Counted from the first letter of the stretch, positions 34,717 through 45,730 are shown. The stretch: DNA of 64,000 bases from Rugalucina vietnamica (GCA_964017185.1 OZ024878.1:18975851-19039850), one strand, 5' to 3'. Made by a program: numbers and translations. Notes: generated from the sequence alone by a model not told the origin.

Positions 34717-35730
34717 TAGAGCGATGTGGGGTATTATCAACACCTTAAGCCTTATTTTGATTTTAAATAGTCCCTTTTGTAAATATCATACTGAATTGAC
34801 CTGTTTTAGTTGGCACAACTATCTGTTTCGCTAATTAGAAGTAGATCTTTTGATTATTGTTTAAATTTTGAAATTGACCCTATGATCATGTCATGTACCG
34901 TATGTGAGCAGTTATCAACACCCACAGGTAGTTATCAACACCCCTGTTATCCCTAAATCCTGATGTTGAAAATAATATTTTACTTAAGCAGCATTCTTAA
35001 ATGCATGTTCTGCTCATATAGAATAGACAATGAATGAATAATTTTCCTGAAATTCAGATATAAAATCTCAAAATTTCTGTTTTTACACATTGAATGACAA
35101 AATCTGCAAAATTATGAAATCATAGCTGAAAAAAAATAGGGAATTTTAGGGAAAAATACCCCCAAAATATGCAAAATTCTAAGTTAGCAAAAATATTTAT
35201 ATTGTGTACATAAAAATGATTTGTTTGCTTTCATATGAATTTAACTTAAAAACAAACCATTTTCCTGACAGATTTGTTTATCAAAGCACATTTAAGAGAA
35301 ATTTAATTTAGGGGTGTTGATAACTACCCACGTGGTACATTCACGTAGGTAGTTATCGACACCCTGGAGGTCAAAATAGCATGTATGACTAAGAATAGTT
35401 TAACCAGGTCTGCTTTAAGTATTGTCTATGATGATTCATTTTATGAATAAAATCCGCATGAAAATCTATTATTTAGTGAAAATAACCATATGACTGAGTT
35501 ATCTTCCCTTACAACTATGCATAATAGACTGCAATTTTCACAAGTAAATCTCAAAATGTCAAATTTTTCTCCAACTACCTAACTTTCCAGGATTTTTTGC
35601 GCTAATTCATAATTATATGTGAAATTACAATACTGCAATACACTATTTTCATAAGAACATCATGAAATGGAAAAGATAACAAGGGGGTGTCGATAACTAC
35701 TGGGTGTCGATAATACCTCACATTGCTCTA
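34717..35730. mobile_element. 1-kb TA-flanked element with GTTATCRACACCC iterons
   Basis: Terminal inverted repeats TAGAGCGATGTGGGGTATTA against TAGAGCAATGTGAGGTATTA, continuing tcracacc. The outermost TA on both sides suits a TA target duplication, as in Tc1/mariner-type elements. Inside, GTTATC(A/G)ACACCC occurs at least six times: near both ends and as a central inverted pair (35312-35363). No transposase frame is visible. Confidence 0.8.
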
Positions 35731-36081
35731 TCTAATATTTACAAAACTACAACAATTTTAGGGTGTCAGAATTTTCAGGAAAAAAAAAAATGCTGTAGAC
35801 ATTGCATCACAAATATACTGTGGTACAAAAAGTATGCAATTCAAATTAATCACTTAATATTCTTTATGTACGTTTGTGTACATGTAGTATCTATCCTGCT
35901 AAAACCCCGTGAAGAAAAGGACAGGGCATTACAACAACAATGACAACACCAAAACTAGTCTAGCCAAAAGCTGTTGCTACTCTTTGACAGGCAAAGACTA
36001 CAAGAATCTCTTGTCAAAGACAGAAAAGGACAGAATCTTTCCTATTTCTAACCTAAAACAGATGGGTAGTCTAGACTAAAT
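35731..36081. other. intron 3 DNA
   Basis: No repeat family recognised. Confidence 0.35.
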
Positions 36082-36316
36082 GAGCCGCATCGTGAGAAAA
36101 CCGGATTTTTGCCTATGCGAAAACAAAGGCGCAGATCAGCTTCGCGGTAACCGCGAAGCTGATCAGCGCCTTTGTTTTCGCTACACGGATAGTACAATTT
36201 CTCTTCTTCTTAAATCCGAAATTTCAAGCGTCTAGCTCTTTTCTAAGCTTGTACAGGCCGGTTTGTGTCGGACCTGGTCGGAAACCCCGAAGACCGGTTT
36301 TCTCACGTCGCGGCTC
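36082..36316 (-). mobile_element. family A palindromic MITE, copy 13
   Basis: Reverse, near-consensus, with perfect hairpin cagatcagcttcgcggtaac. AAAT on both sides. Confidence 0.9.
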
Positions 36317-36452
36317 AAATGTCTAAAGACCCTAGAGAGCGGCAAACAGCAGCCAAAACGTAGGCAACGAAACATCAAACAGAAAATTGGTGTGACAAAA
36401 CCATGCAATGGCAACAGTTCAATGGATATTAACAATATCTGACAAATGGATT

Positions 36453-36650
36453 TTCCCATCATTATAAATTGGGTGAGTCCACTTTCATTTTTAGGGGCAT
36501 CAGCAGTGATTTTTAAATTTTATTCAATTTTTCGATGAAAATTCTGTAAGCAAACAGAATAGCCCCAGATGAGACGCCGCGTTCTGCGGCGTCACATCTG
36601 GGGCTATGCTGTTTGCCTATGTCCCATAAAAGGGACGCCAGGCTTAAATT
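36453..36650. mobile_element. family C hairpin element, copy 2
   Basis: Inverted relative to the 9.5-kb copy. The hairpin core loop is gttct instead of the mirrored loop, and the arms carry a few changes (gatgagacgcc, tatgctg). Confidence 0.8.
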
Positions 36651-37175
36651 AGTTAAACATGGGACGATTTTTGCAAGTTGTGGGTACACTTTGCAAACGA
36701 TGACCGAAAAAGGTACCACAACATCCTTTGAGAAAAGGCTGGTTAACTATTTTCTGGTGTAATTTTGGGTTATTCAGCAAGATCCAGTCAAATAATCTTT
36801 AGGTATTATTAGACGACAGGTCACGCTGAAAAACCAGTGCTTTAAAACAGATAGCAAAAGTCATCTACAACTATCCCCTATATCCATTCAACTGTGCGCA
36901 AACAAATGTAAAACAAAGCATGTTAGAAGCCAAAATATAGCTTCATTTATAAATGTCGCCTACATTGCTTCAAACATCAGCAAATAAGAATGGTGCTTTT
37001 CTGAGCAAATTGGCAAGCATATTTAACTCTACATGTAAAGCAGTGAAAACCGTGAACTTAATTCCACGACTGACTGGTCAAAATCAGTGAAACCCTTTTA
37101 GTTAATCCTCTTGAAGTGAACTTGTCATCTTATGTACAGTTTCAATCTTTCTAGTTTCTATAAATAGATTCTCAC
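36651..37175. other. intron 3 DNA adjacent to exon 3
   Basis: No repeat family recognised. Confidence 0.35.
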
Positions 37176-37532
37176 CTGAACCTCTTGGCGTGGTTGCTAG
37201 GAACTTGACCTCCGATATGGAACTCCGGACAGTTATCCCCTGCTGTTTGTAGTAAGCGTCAGCCTCCCGATCGACGACCAACATTTTCGTCTCATCCCCG
37301 CCTGCTTTGATTCTCTGTATCACCTGTTGATGGGTCTCGTCCTCGATGTTAATGCCGTTAACCTCGATAATCCGGTCCCCTTCCTGGAGTCCAGCATCCT
37401 GAGCTGGGGAACCGTCATCTATTTTTCCAATATACTGACCACCCCGCTCTTTCTCAGCGTGCAGGTTAAATCCATAGCCGGGAAAATCTGGCCATTTTCT
37501 TATGTGACATAGACGTGGAGTATATGACATTG
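37176..37532 (-). CDS. NHERF-like, coding exon 3: PDZ domain 3
   Basis: Residues 306-424 plus one base. The acceptor GTTTCAG|CA restores Ala306, then MSYTPRLCHIRKWPDF leads into the PDZ domain. The GYGF loop is at residues 324-327 and the class I His373 is in EDETHQQV. The domain matches PDZ2 more closely than PDZ1 (shared [20 protein letters not shown] and LVVD-EAD blocks). This suggests the third domain came from duplication of the neighbouring exon, which both being phase 1-1 would allow. It ends with a short TTPRGSG linker at donor CAG|GTGAGA. Open reading continues upstream of the acceptor and past the donor, but neither stretch resembles NHERF sequence. Confidence 0.95.
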
Positions 37533-37934
37533 CTGAAACAACAATCAATGATCCATATGATGAAGAATAATCTGTATGATATAAAATAATCTGTATGAAA
37601 AGAAACATATGTATAAAATGGAACTTATAAAATATTTTTTACACACTTTATTGTCTCCTTTAAATGCAAATAAGGAATCTGAAGTTTATCGAACCATGAT
37701 GATTTTAATAGACATAGAGTGTATTATGCATTCCATGAAATGACAGTCATGTACAAAATAAATCAAAATGTTTGTATAAATTAATTTGAAAGTAAAGTTG
37801 TATTAAGAATTAAATCAATAAATGAATGGTTTTTACGAAAGATCCTGTGAAAAGTGCTGAAAACCTAAGTGGGGGGACCACATTTTTGGGAGATAGCTAA
37901 GTACTCTCTGTTTAACATTTCTAAGTTCCTATTT
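37533..37934. other. intron 2 DNA
   Basis: AT-rich; nothing recognised. Confidence 0.35.
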
Positions 37935-38516
37935 GAGCCTGTGCGCAAAGCAACAATTTGGGTTCTGACCAGATCAGACACAAACTAGCCTGTACAAGTA
38001 CAGAAGCAGGCTAGAAGCTTGAAATTTTGGATTTAAGAAGAAGATGAACTGTACTTTCCGTGTAGCGGAAACAAAGGCGCTTATCAGCTTCGTAGTAACT
38101 GTGAAGCTGATCTGCGCAGTCTTCATGAAAAGTGCCTGTATCTCGGTCAAAACCAGCAAAATTTCATTATGACTGACAAAATATTTTATTCTGTCAGACA
38201 AATGTACGGCAAAAATTTCCAAAATTACCATGATAATATATAGAACTGTCCTACAGAAATTGGTTTTGACCAGCAAAAAATTTGCAGTCTGCCAGACAAC
38301 TGTCCTGCAGCTGAAAAAAGATTTCGCGAAGACTGTCTGCGCCTTTGTCGCAGTAACTGCGAAGTTGATCAGTGCCTTTGTTTTCCCTACATGGATATTA
38401 CAATTCCTTTACTTTCTAAATCCAAAATTTCCAGTCTCTTCTGTGACTGTACTACCCGGTTCGTACGCCTGGTTAAAAACCCAGAGTTAATTTGTTAGTT
38501 TTCTTACGCACAGGCT
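37935..38516. mobile_element. composite of two head-to-head family A copies with a nested insert
   Basis: The left part (37935-38116) is a forward copy and the right part (about 38336-38516) a reverse copy, both of the gagcctgtgcg subtype. They meet at or near the hairpin centre and are separated by the 219-bp insert described next. This is within the 1-kb intron between PDZ2 and PDZ3. Confidence 0.75.
38117..38335. mobile_element. 219-bp MITE nested in family A
   Basis: Ends CAGTCTTCATGAAA and TTTCGCGAAGACTG are inverted repeats. TCTGCG flanks both sides (38111-38116, 38336-38341). The interior has inverted 'cggtcaaaaccagcaaaat'-like blocks. Confidence 0.75.
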
Positions 38517-38559
38517 CAAATATCAAATACTTCCCTTTATCTGGTCTCCTGATTCTTAC

Positions 38560-39093
38560 CTGATGTTTGTCGTTCTTTCGTTCTGGTCTTCTTATGCTGA
38601 ACCTCCGGTAAACTAGACGTTACCATAATACCATTATTCCTATAGAACTCGTCTGCCTCTTTGTCTACCACAAGTAGTTGTGTCTCGTCTCCTCCTGCTT
38701 TGATTAACATAATCACTTCCTGATGTGTTTTGCTCTCCACGTTTTCACCGTTAACGGCCACTATTCTGTCTCCTTGTCGTAAATCGGCATCCTCAGCAGG
38801 AGAATCATTATCTACACTGCCGATATATTGTCCAGGCTTGTCCTTTTCCGCGTGCAGGTTAAACCCATATCCTTGAAAATCAGGCCACTTTACTATATGG
38901 CACAATCGTGGATTTGAAGGACTGGTCGCCGACACGGAATTAACCGTTACCGAGGTGACAGTGACCTCAGGCTCAGGTTCTGCCGGCTCCGGTGTGGGGG
39001 TGCGTTCTGGGGTGGGTGGGGCTTGGACTTCATTCTCGGCCTGTTTGTCATCCTCTTGTACATCGTTGTAGCTGGGCGGTTCTACAGGGGGCT
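38560..39093 (-). CDS. NHERF-like, coding exon 2: acidic proline linker and PDZ domain 2
   Basis: Residues 128-305 plus one base. The acceptor is TTTGTTTCAG|AG; the leading AG completes the G left by exon 1 to give Glu128. The first ~60 residues are a Pro/Glu/Thr-rich linker ([19 protein letters not shown]), probably disordered. The PDZ domain follows, with GYGF at residues 202-205 after the same KWPDF motif and the class I His251 (KTHQEV). [17 protein letters not shown] is nearly identical to the third domain. The donor is CAG|GTAAGA. A family A transposon copy ends only about 20 bases upstream of the acceptor AG, so the branch point must lie inside or right at the edge of that insertion. 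The exon is phase 1-1, so it can be duplicated or skipped without a frameshift. Confidence 0.95.
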
Positions 39094-39112
39094 CTGAAAC
39101 AAAGCGAAAATT

Positions 39113-39357
39113 TAGCCTTCGCATGAGAAAATCGACGATTTGGGGTTCCTGACCAGGTCTGACTCAAACCAGTCTGTGCAGTCACAGAAGCAGGCTAGAA
39201 GCTTAAAATTTCAGATTTAAGCAGAAGAGAAATTGTACTATCCGCGAAGCGTAAACAAAGGCTCTGATCCACTGTGCAGTAACTGTTACTGCACTGCTGA
39301 TCTGCACCTTGGGTTTCGCATATGCAGGTTGTTGGTTTTCTGATGCCGTGGTTCAAA
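39113..39357 (+). mobile_element. family A MITE, copy 16, abutting the exon 2 acceptor
   Basis: The left end (gccttcgcatgagaaaatcg) begins ~18 bases upstream, in the gene's sense, of the acceptor AG at 39094-39095. Right end gatgccgtggttcaaat. Hairpin in the ctgtgcagtaac version with a 3-base duplication at the loop. Confidence 0.8.
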
Positions 39358-39500
39358 TTACTTGTTTTGTGGTTTAACAATTTTTTGGTCATGCTGGGAT
39401 GGCATCATTGCTTCCTGGGTATTAGCCAGTACCATGGGGAGCTTATTTCAGCTTAAAGCTTCTTGCTCAATGACAACTCCATGAAAGCAGATAGACAAAT

Positions 39501-39724
39501 GAGCCGTGACGCAAGAAAACCAGTCTTTGGGGTATCCGACCAGGCTTGACACAAATCGGCATGTACAGGGCTAGAATCTTGAACTTTTGGATTTAGGAAG
39601 AAGAGAAATTGTACTAGCCATGTAGCGAAAACATAGGCGCTGATGAGCTTTGCAGTTACTGCAAAGCTGATCTGCGGCTTTGTTTTCGCACAGGCAAAAA
39701 TCCAGTTTTCTCACGATGCAGCTC
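39501..39724 (+). mobile_element. family A palindromic MITE, copy 17
   Basis: CCAGTCTTTGGGGT subtype; ends gagccgtgacgcaag and cacgatgcagctc. Flanks AAAT/ATTT do not match. Confidence 0.85.
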
Positions 39725-40010
39725 ATTTAATGCACCAATCAACAAAGACTTTAATTAGCCTAGGCAGCACTGAACCTTTGATTTCTGCAGATTGTACATG
39801 TATGTAAAAAGGGTTGATCTTTCAAAGAATGACCCAAATTCTTCCCTCACCTACTAGTTAATGGCCTTATCTATTATTATGTCTCTTTGGACATTAAAAC
39901 TTGTCATATTAATACCTTTTATGTGCTGTTAAATTAAGGCATGTCTAGGCAGGAGAAAAAGATAGGCAAATTTTACTTTATTTGATGTGCTATCCTTGAA
40001 AAATGTATAT
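39725..40010. other. intron 1 DNA between family A copies
   Basis: Nothing recognised. Confidence 0.35.
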
Positions 40011-40225
40011 GAGCCGCTGCCTCAGAAAACTAACAATCTGCATATGCGAAAACAAAGACGTAACTGCACAGCTGATCAGCGCCTTTGTTTTCGCTACATT
40101 GATAGTACAATTCCTCTGCTACTTAAATCTGAAATTTTGAGCTTGTAACTGTTTTCTGTGGCTGTACAGGCCGGTTTGTGTCAGACCTGTTAAAAAACCG
40201 CATTGTTGGTTTTCTAATGTGGCTC
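40011..40225 (-). mobile_element. family A palindromic MITE, copy 18
   Basis: Reverse, with part of one hairpin arm lost (aaagacgtaactgcacagc). ATAT on both sides. Confidence 0.85.
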
Positions 40226-40313
40226 ATATAAATTCTTGTTTTATGTTTATATGATGTACATATGTATATTTGTAGCATAAAGGTTGATTTATGCTTATAA
40301 TCCATTGTAAATT

Positions 40314-40547
40314 GAGCCTGTGCATGAGGAAACCAACAATTTGCGTAGGCGAAAACAAAGCCGCCGATCAGCTTCGCGGTTACCGCGAAGCTGATCAGCG
40401 CCTTTGTTTTCGCTACACAGATAGCACAGTCCCTCTCCTACGTAAATACAAAATTTCAAGCTTCTAACCATCTTCTGTGACTGTACAGCCAGGTTTGTGT
40501 CAGACCTGGTCGAAACGCAAATTGTTGGTTTTCTCACGCACAGGCTC
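40314..40547 (-). mobile_element. family A palindromic MITE, copy 19
   Basis: Reverse, perfect cgatcagcttcgcggttacc hairpin. AATT on both sides. Confidence 0.9.
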
Positions 40548-40565
40548 AATTCACATTGATCTGGT

Positions 40566-40775
40566 TGACTGAGTCATTGTTTAATGTCCTGGTCAACAAT
40601 TTTTCAGCCATATCAGGACAAAGCCATTGCTCTCTGGTTATAATTCAGCCCAATGGGAGTAAACGGATCTTGCTCAAGGACACAACACTGTAACCCTGAG
40701 GGGTTTGAACCCTGCAGGATCTCTCGATTTGGTGTCTGGGGTCTCTTTCTATTGCTCAGCTACCACACTCCCATC
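40566..40775 (-). mobile_element. tRNA-derived SINE, antisense
   Basis: Tail complement (gtcctggtcaacaatttttc) at 40588-40607, gctcaaggacacaa, B-box complement (gggtttgaaccctgc) and A-box complement (gctcagctaccacactccca). Confidence 0.65.
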
Positions 40776-40917
40776 ACGGTACAGTTCTAACCACAATTTC
40801 TCTGGGCAGGCTTACATGTAACAGATGTGGTCAACTGGTATGCAGTGCCCATCCTTCCAAAAGTAACTGATATGAAGAATGCAAGAAAAGTTATTAAATT
40901 CATGACCTGAATAATAT

Positions 40918-41151
40918 GGGCTGCGACACTAGAAAACCGGTCTTCCGGGTTTCCGACCAGGTCTGACACAAACCGGTCTGTACAGTCTCAGAAGAATGCT
41001 AGAAGCTGGGAATTTCAGATTTAAGAAGAAGAGTGGTTGTACTTTCCCAGTTGCGAAAACAAAGGCGCGATCAGCTGTGCAATTACTGCACAGCTGATCT
41101 GCGCCTTTGTTTTCGCATAGGCTAAAATCTGATTTTCTCATGATGTGGCTC
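40918..41151 (+). mobile_element. family A palindromic MITE, copy 20
   Basis: Ends gggctgcgacactag and catgatgtggctc. ATAATATG occurs at both junctions, so the exact ends are ambiguous. Confidence 0.85.
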
Positions 41152-41403
41152 ATAATATGGCTAGCTTTTCAGGGACCCGCTAAATGACACAACATGGCAG
41201 CTCAGTTACACACATGTAAATTGTGTGAAACATGGGAGGTATAAAACATTGAAATTATCACTACTAAGATAAACATTTCTACCCCATAACTACTTAAAGT
41301 ATGTACAGTGCACTATAGTGATGGGGACTTTAGGCGTCATAAATCAAAGACAAATATTTACCACTTTCAGGAATGACAAAAGTCAATGTTTTATCAGTCA
41401 AAA

Positions 41404-43157
41404 CACTTTCCAGTATCACGGGGACCCAACTGTTAATCGTGATTATTGATGCGTCGTGGAATGTTAATGCATGCTATTATGAAGTTTCGTATGCGTCGGC
41501 GAGTTCGTTACGAATGCGACGTTCCACATCCTCTGTCCTTGGACGGTAAGTACCACATGTTTTGCTCCCGTGAAAATAAACAAAGCCGAGTTTACAAAAT
41601 CGGCGTCCACTATGATCTGCAAAAATCTTCTATGTTCCCACTCGAAGTCAATTGGAATACTTACGGCACTTGTGTTTTTCAGCTAATGGTTTATAAAGTT
41701 GACAGGTAGATACAAGATTGTCACGAAAACTCATTACATTCTTAAAGTCTTTTTGTTTTTCTAATTCTTGACCGTAAACTAAGAAGTATAACTCAGTCTT
41801 GTGGTGTCTTCATTGAAATATGTATCCAAATGGTTTTGTTAATGCACACTTATTTACTGAGCGTGAAAAACAGTAAGATAAGCATCTTTTGTATGCATCG
41901 TAGATTTTGTTAAAATTTAATATGCGACACAGAAATGCATCGTGGAAGATTGAGACCGATGAATAGCAAATGTTACGATATGGAGACAGTGTTGCATTTT
42001 CTACAATTAATATTTTCTAGATACATGTTAAAGGGGTCAACCATGTTTTTATACTGTATTAACATTTGCAGAGGCTGGAGAAAGTTGTTTAGCCTGAGGC
42101 CGAGGGTTCAAAGGGCTCGCGAAAGACTCTTCTAATTGCACTAAAATAACCATAGTTGATCGCTGTTCTTGTACAACACACCATTCCCATGGAAAACTGA
42201 TTGACAACCGCACCAAAAAAAAACCGCATAAATCCCTTTATTTTTCTCTCTCCCCGCCCCACCCCCTGCTTATCAAAAATGCATGAAGCCACCGATATGA
42301 AATGATCAAATATTATTTGGTTTAGCCTTACTGGTCATTTAATGTTAGAAAACATATTGCCTATGGCACTGATATGCCCGAAAATGATTTACTGTTTCGA
42401 GACAAGAAGTCACTCGAAAGTTGTCAAAGCTATATCAGAAAACCACTCTGTTACCTCATTCAAAATAAAAGTGGCACATGCTTTGAAGCTCGTTCAACGA
42501 AGTATATGTAGATCTAGTACAAGGAAAAATACGCCATGCAATATTGCGCTTGATAAAAGCGCAAGTAATGCTTTTGCATTGACGAAAATAACTTTTGTAA
42601 GAGCACAACAAAATGCTAATTCTTCCATGACTCATTCTAGTAGTACGTACCTTCATCTTCGATGCATACAAAAGATGCTTATCTTACTGTTTTTCACGCT
42701 CAGTAGATTAATGTGCATTTACAAAGCCATTTTGATACATATTTCAATAAAGACACCCATAGGACTGTGTTATACTTCTTAGTTTATGACAAAGAATTAG
42801 AAAAACTAAATGACTTTAAGAATGTAATGTGTATTCGTGGCAATCTTGTATCTACCTGTCAACTTTATAAACCATTAGCTGAAAAACACAAGTGCCGTAA
42901 GTATTCCAATTGACTTCAAATGGGAACATAGAAGAATTTTGCAGATCATAGTGGACGCCGATTTTGTAAACTGGGCTTTGTTTATTTTCACGAGAGCAAA
43001 ACATGTGGTACTTACCGTCCAAGGACAGAGGATGTGGAACGTCGCATTCGTAACGAACTCGCCGACGCATATGAAACTTCATAATGGCATGCATTAACAT
43101 TCCACGTCGCATCAATAATCACGATTAACAGTTGGGTCCCCGTGAGTATGGAAAGTG
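41404..43157. mobile_element. 1.75-kb long-armed inverted repeat element
   Basis: Arms of about 500 bp (41404-41905 and 42655-43157) are near-identical reverse complements from CACTTTCC..cacggggacccaactg inward to agataagcatcttttgtatg. The unique ~750-bp middle shows no transposase. Each arm holds the same 86-codon frame (ATG at 41449 on plus, 43112 on minus) differing at only four residues (R/H, R/P, K/N, L/F). It includes RRRVRYECDVPHPLSLDG and then GGTAAGTACC, a consensus-like donor. No flanking duplication is evident; short similarity may extend outward (ggggact at about 41325 and 43256). Confidence 0.8.
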
Positions 43158-43254
43158 GGTATAAGAGGATAAAACAATAAATGATAGAGTGTCTGCTTGA
43201 CAAACTGTTGCTGTACATGCTCTGCACGCATATAGCCCTGGCACAGAAGCAAAT

Positions 43255-43510
43255 AGTCCCCATTTTCAAAAACATTAATTTTCCATCATTTTTTTTTTTG
43301 CTGATTCCTGCAAGTTTTCTTTTAAATGACTTTGTGACATTGGTCAATTTAAATGCGTACAAACCATAGTTGATCTTGCCATAAATGAGGTCAAGGTTAT
43401 ACCAAGGCCATGTATTTAGACTTTAGAACTTGTAAGGTGCGAGCCCTGAATGCTACATGCCAAGATTATTTGATGTTTGAGTTATTGAGAAGATCCTTTT
43501 AAGTTTTTTT
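43255..43510. mobile_element. CTCAGGTGAGC-type element, internal fragment
   Basis: Diverged module piece (ttcctgcaagttttctttta, ttgatcttgccataaa, aggtcaaggtta) without either end, followed by a poly(C) run. Confidence 0.6.
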
Positions 43511-43581
43511 ACACCCCCCCCCCCACAAAAATTTATGATATTTTCTTTGACAGGTTGCAATTTCTGAGATCTTTGACATTA

Positions 43582-43887
43582 TGCCCCAGTCATTTGTAAC
43601 CAATGAGGGCTGGGGATAGCTGTGGAAATGAACAGAACTTTGACCAAAGTTTTGCCACAACATTATGGGGGGAAATACCCCGGGTTTGCTGTACATGTAT
43701 ATGCAAAAAGGGCTGTGAAATGAAAAGAAAGCAGGCTGCGAGGGAAAACAGCAGAGGTTTTACCAAAGAGCAGTCCCCGCAGGGTGGGGCTTTTAGCTGG
43801 GATTTGCTGGACCAAGTCAAAGTCCCCGCTATTCCATGGAGGTGTTGGGGGGGGGGGGGAGGGGCGTGGTTACAAATAACTGGTGTG
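43582..43887. mobile_element. family O MITE, copy 3
   Basis: Ends tgccccagtcatttgtaac and gttacaaataactggtgtg, with TTA outside both (43579-43581, 43888-43890). Confidence 0.85.
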
Positions 43888-44546
43888 TTAGTGGATGACT
43901 GATGGAGCAGCTGAAATGCAGGTCATCATGTTTTTAAGGCCCTATTCACACTGAGCAACACTGAGAGTGTTTCTCTGTCACAACATGACTGAAATTTAAC
44001 GTGTAACCGAGCGTACACATTTTAACAAACTCGGCTGTTCATTACAAAATGTTAATAAAATTTGGACATTAAGCAAACAAACCAACCTACAGATGAACTG
44101 CATAAAATTACCTGCCATAGTTCCTACATACAATCACTTCATCTATGCATATATGAAACCCAACTGCAATATCTTTGTGCATTATATGCATCTAGTTTAC
44201 TGTTAAGATAATCGCCCACTTAATTATAAACAGAGATGGCATATCTTACCACCTAGATTTAATGATTACATTTTCTTGCTTTAGCATCTCCGCCTTTATT
44301 AATCATCAGCAAAAACATATTTTGTGACAAAGAATCAATGAATCAGCCTTAAGTAAGTTAAGTTTGAATAGCAGCTATAAGTATTAATGGAAAAGTTTAA
44401 AAAGTACAGTATGTATGCAGCACATGTATGCTTGCTAATAACCATTGCACCCAACTGGTAAATTAATGAAAAGCTGTCAATATCATTAATAATTCTACAA
44501 GCTACATTTATGCGCATGTAGTACAAATAACTTTATGATAATAAAT
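43888..44546. other. intron 1 DNA with a SINE tail
   Basis: A worn sense SINE tail (acatgactgaaatttaac ... acattaagcaaacaaaccaa, 43983-44088); otherwise unremarkable. Confidence 0.4.
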
Positions 44547-44778
44547 GAACTTGCTGCATGAGAAAACCAACAATCTACATATGCAAATTCAAAGGCGCAG
44601 ATCAGCTGTGCAGTAACTGCACAGCTGATCAGTGCCTTTGTTTTTGCTACACGGATAGTATAACCCACCAACTTATCCAAAATTTCAAGCTTCTAACCTT
44701 CTTCTGTGACTGTACAGACCGACTTATGTCCGACCTGGTCGAAAAACCCAAATTGTTGGTTTCTCATGCAACAGCTCA
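44547..44778 (-). mobile_element. family A palindromic MITE, copy 21
   Basis: Reverse, ACCAACAA subtype; hairpin cagatcagctgtgcagtaac. Confidence 0.8.
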
Positions 44779-44885
44779 TTAATTTGAATTATTTAAGGTC
44801 CCTATGGTCTCGTCATTACCATGTCAGAGTTCTCTATTTTTGGTCAATATGTATACATACAGAGCCAAAGGCAGTACAGACATTT

Positions 44886-45029
44886 AAGCTGCCTCATGAG
44901 AAAACAAACAATGTGGTTTTTGAACAGGTCCGACATAAGCCAGACTGTACAGCAACAGAAGACAGCTAGAAGCTTGAAATTCTAGATTTAAGAAGAAGAG
45001 GGATTGTACTTTCCGAGTAGCGAAAACAA
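44886..45029 (+). mobile_element. family A MITE, copy 22, left half only
   Basis: From gctgcctcatgagaaaac to gagtagcgaaaacaa, truncated before the hairpin. Confidence 0.75.
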
Positions 45030-45039
45030 TTTATGTTCA

Positions 45040-45210
45040 CTTTCTGGAGGGGAGTGTGGTGGCCTAGTGTTTAGAGGCATCTGACCCAAGAGAGTGGTAC
45101 TTGTACTTCAAACCTCACTGGTGCTTAGTTATGTCTTTTATTTGGTTTGGTTGAGGCTTAATGTCCCAGTCATTGGCAGTCAACAATCTCTCAGTCATGT
45201 TACATAGGAT
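45040..45210. mobile_element. SINE pieces: sense head and antisense tail
   Basis: Head ggggagtgtggtggcctagtg (A box tggcctagtgtttagagg; B-box-like cttcaaacctc) followed by ggcttaatgtcccagtc...caacaatctctcagtcatgt in the opposite sense. Confidence 0.55.
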
Positions 45211-45597
45211 TAACCAAGTGCTGCCTTTTTTTCTTTTGTCTTTAAGTGTAGGATGTTAGCCCATAAAACACAGTTTTTTTTTTTTTTTTTGGTTGTTGTT
45301 TTTGTGTGGGTTTTTTTTTTGCTTACCTACTAAAATATTTGATGATAAATGAAGAAAAAGTCATGCATTGTAGTTTTTGTGTAATGTTTTGTGAATACCA
45401 AGCCATTAGAAAGCCTAATCAATCACTTTGGACAGATATACTGATGACATTACATAGCAAGTCCCACAAGAATATTGCCACAAACAAAAACAAACTGCCA
45501 ATTACCATTAACATACACAAAAAAAAATCAGACTAGAGAATAAATATATGTGTCATGTGTATTATGCTAGTAGCTCTATTCTAGAGCGGGGTTTGAT

Positions 45598-45730
45598 AGT
45601 GAACTTGTGAAGTGGTTAGCACACTGACTTGTCACCTCTGTGGTCCTGGTTTTAATCCCGGTCAAGGTATGTGGCAGGGTCGTATACTCTACAACCATCA
45701 CATTCGAACCCCATACAGGTAGAAAGCCAT
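45598..45730 (+). mobile_element. tRNA-like SINE head
   Basis: A box gtgaagtggttagcacact and B box ggttttaatcccg, with spacing typical of a degraded tRNA promoter. A different head from the 40.7-kb SINE. Confidence 0.5.

Noticed and set aside
41446..41709. Independent gene in the left arm of the fold-back element
   Set aside because: Identical frame in both arms, no recognised domain and no splice partner; kept only as part of the element.
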